DNA of 6,756 nt. Origin: an uncultured Clostridia bacterium. Lineage in GTDB: Bacteria > Bacillota > Clostridia > TANB77 > CAG-508. How positions within the stretch are numbered: the stretch's first letter is position 1; the number at the start of each line of letters is the position of its first letter. Under the pieces are notes generated by a model, which did no database searches, was not told where the DNA came from, and worked only from the letters and a program-made list of their open reading frames with translations. The position numbers and the translations under genes are program-made. The stretch spans positions 1 through 6,756 of the forward strand of contig CALYBF010000080.1 of the NCBI GenBank assembly GCA_944393755.1. Reading direction: 5' to 3'. This document shows positions 6,633-6,756 of this stretch, in pieces.

Positions 6633-6645
6633 TTCTTATTAAGAA
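6633..6645. other. 13-bp perfect palindrome, possible operator
   Basis: TTCTTA, a single T, then TAAGAA is a perfect inverted repeat with a one-base centre, located about 40 bp upstream of the -35 of the TetR-ligase operon. TetR-family sites are often short palindromes near the regulator's own promoter, so it is a candidate, but it is short and AT-rich and could occur by chance. The rest of 6595-6690 shows nothing else I can support. Confidence 0.25.
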
Positions 6646-6693
6646 TTTTACTATATACATACTTTTGTTAACATCACTATTTTAAATTTTTTG

Positions 6694-6732
6694 AAAAAAA
6701 ATAAGATGTCTTCACATAAAAACATCTTATTT
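6694..6732 (-). terminator. Hairpin terminator of the gene upstream (beyond the right edge)
   Basis: An 11-bp perfect stem, AAATAAGATGT (6699-6709) with ACATCTTATTT (6722-6732), encloses a 12-base loop. Read on the minus strand, the stem ends in TTT and runs on into five more T residues (complement of 6694-6698), a good terminator for a minus-strand gene entering at the right edge. The plus strand has a shorter T-run (6736-6740) a few bases after the stem, so weak bidirectional action is possible. Confidence 0.75.
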
Positions 6733-6756
6733 ATCTTTTTATATTGGTAGCGAAGA
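6733..6756 (-). other. 3' end of an unidentified minus-strand gene (tRNA or CDS)
   Basis: The minus strand enters the window as TCTTCGCTACCA and then AT-rich sequence into the terminator. A tRNA acceptor strand ending in encoded CCA would look like this (CTTCGCT, A, CCA), which would need AGCGAAG at its 5' end outside the window. The same bases can also be the end of a coding region: one frame reads SSLPI then stop, another FATNIKR then stop. Too little is visible to decide. Confidence 0.3.

Noticed and set aside
1..6756. CRISPR array, insertion sequence, phage or defence island
   Set aside because: No regularly spaced repeats of CRISPR size, no transposase or integrase motifs, and no terminal inverted repeats were seen on either strand.

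Overview
The window is very AT-rich, and every gene I can support lies on the minus strand. Codon use (AAA, ATA, TTA, AGA), strong AAAGGAG-type ribosome binding sites, consensus-like sigma-A promoters and an RNase J gene all point to a low-GC Firmicute, most likely a member of the Clostridia. The species cannot be read from the sequence. There are no CRISPR arrays, insertion sequences, integrases or recognisable phage genes, so this looks like ordinary chromosome carrying two uncharacterised genes.

Layout in the direction of transcription (high to low coordinate): at the right edge, about 24 bases of an upstream minus-strand gene run into a hairpin terminator (about 6694-6732). A promoter (6566-6594) then drives a two-gene operon: a TetR/AcrR-type regulator (5955-6530) and, 3 bases later, a long-chain fatty-acid-CoA ligase of the AMP-binding superfamily (4239-5951). 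A terminator (4198-4233) closes that operon. Next is a coiled-coil protein of unknown function (3187-4050), with its own promoter preceded by TGTA motifs repeating at 10-11 bp, and its own terminator (3106-3153). After it comes a single-pass membrane-anchored protein of unknown function (2253-2999), also with its own promoter. Last is ribonuclease J (1-1856, cut by the left edge a few residues before its end), with a strong promoter (2100-2128) and a leader of about 237 nt that can fold into several hairpins.

Functionally, the TetR-ligase pair resembles fatty-acid-responsive units in which an acyl-CoA-sensing repressor controls the enzyme that makes its ligand; no beta-oxidation genes are in view. 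RNase J is a central enzyme of mRNA decay and rRNA maturation. The two unknown genes show no sequence link to either neighbour and appear to be separately transcribed.

I found no convincing new multi-gene system. The points most worth a second look are the structured RNase J leader, the basic N-terminal extension of RNase J, the phased TGTA array upstream of the coiled-coil gene, and the two orphan proteins themselves.
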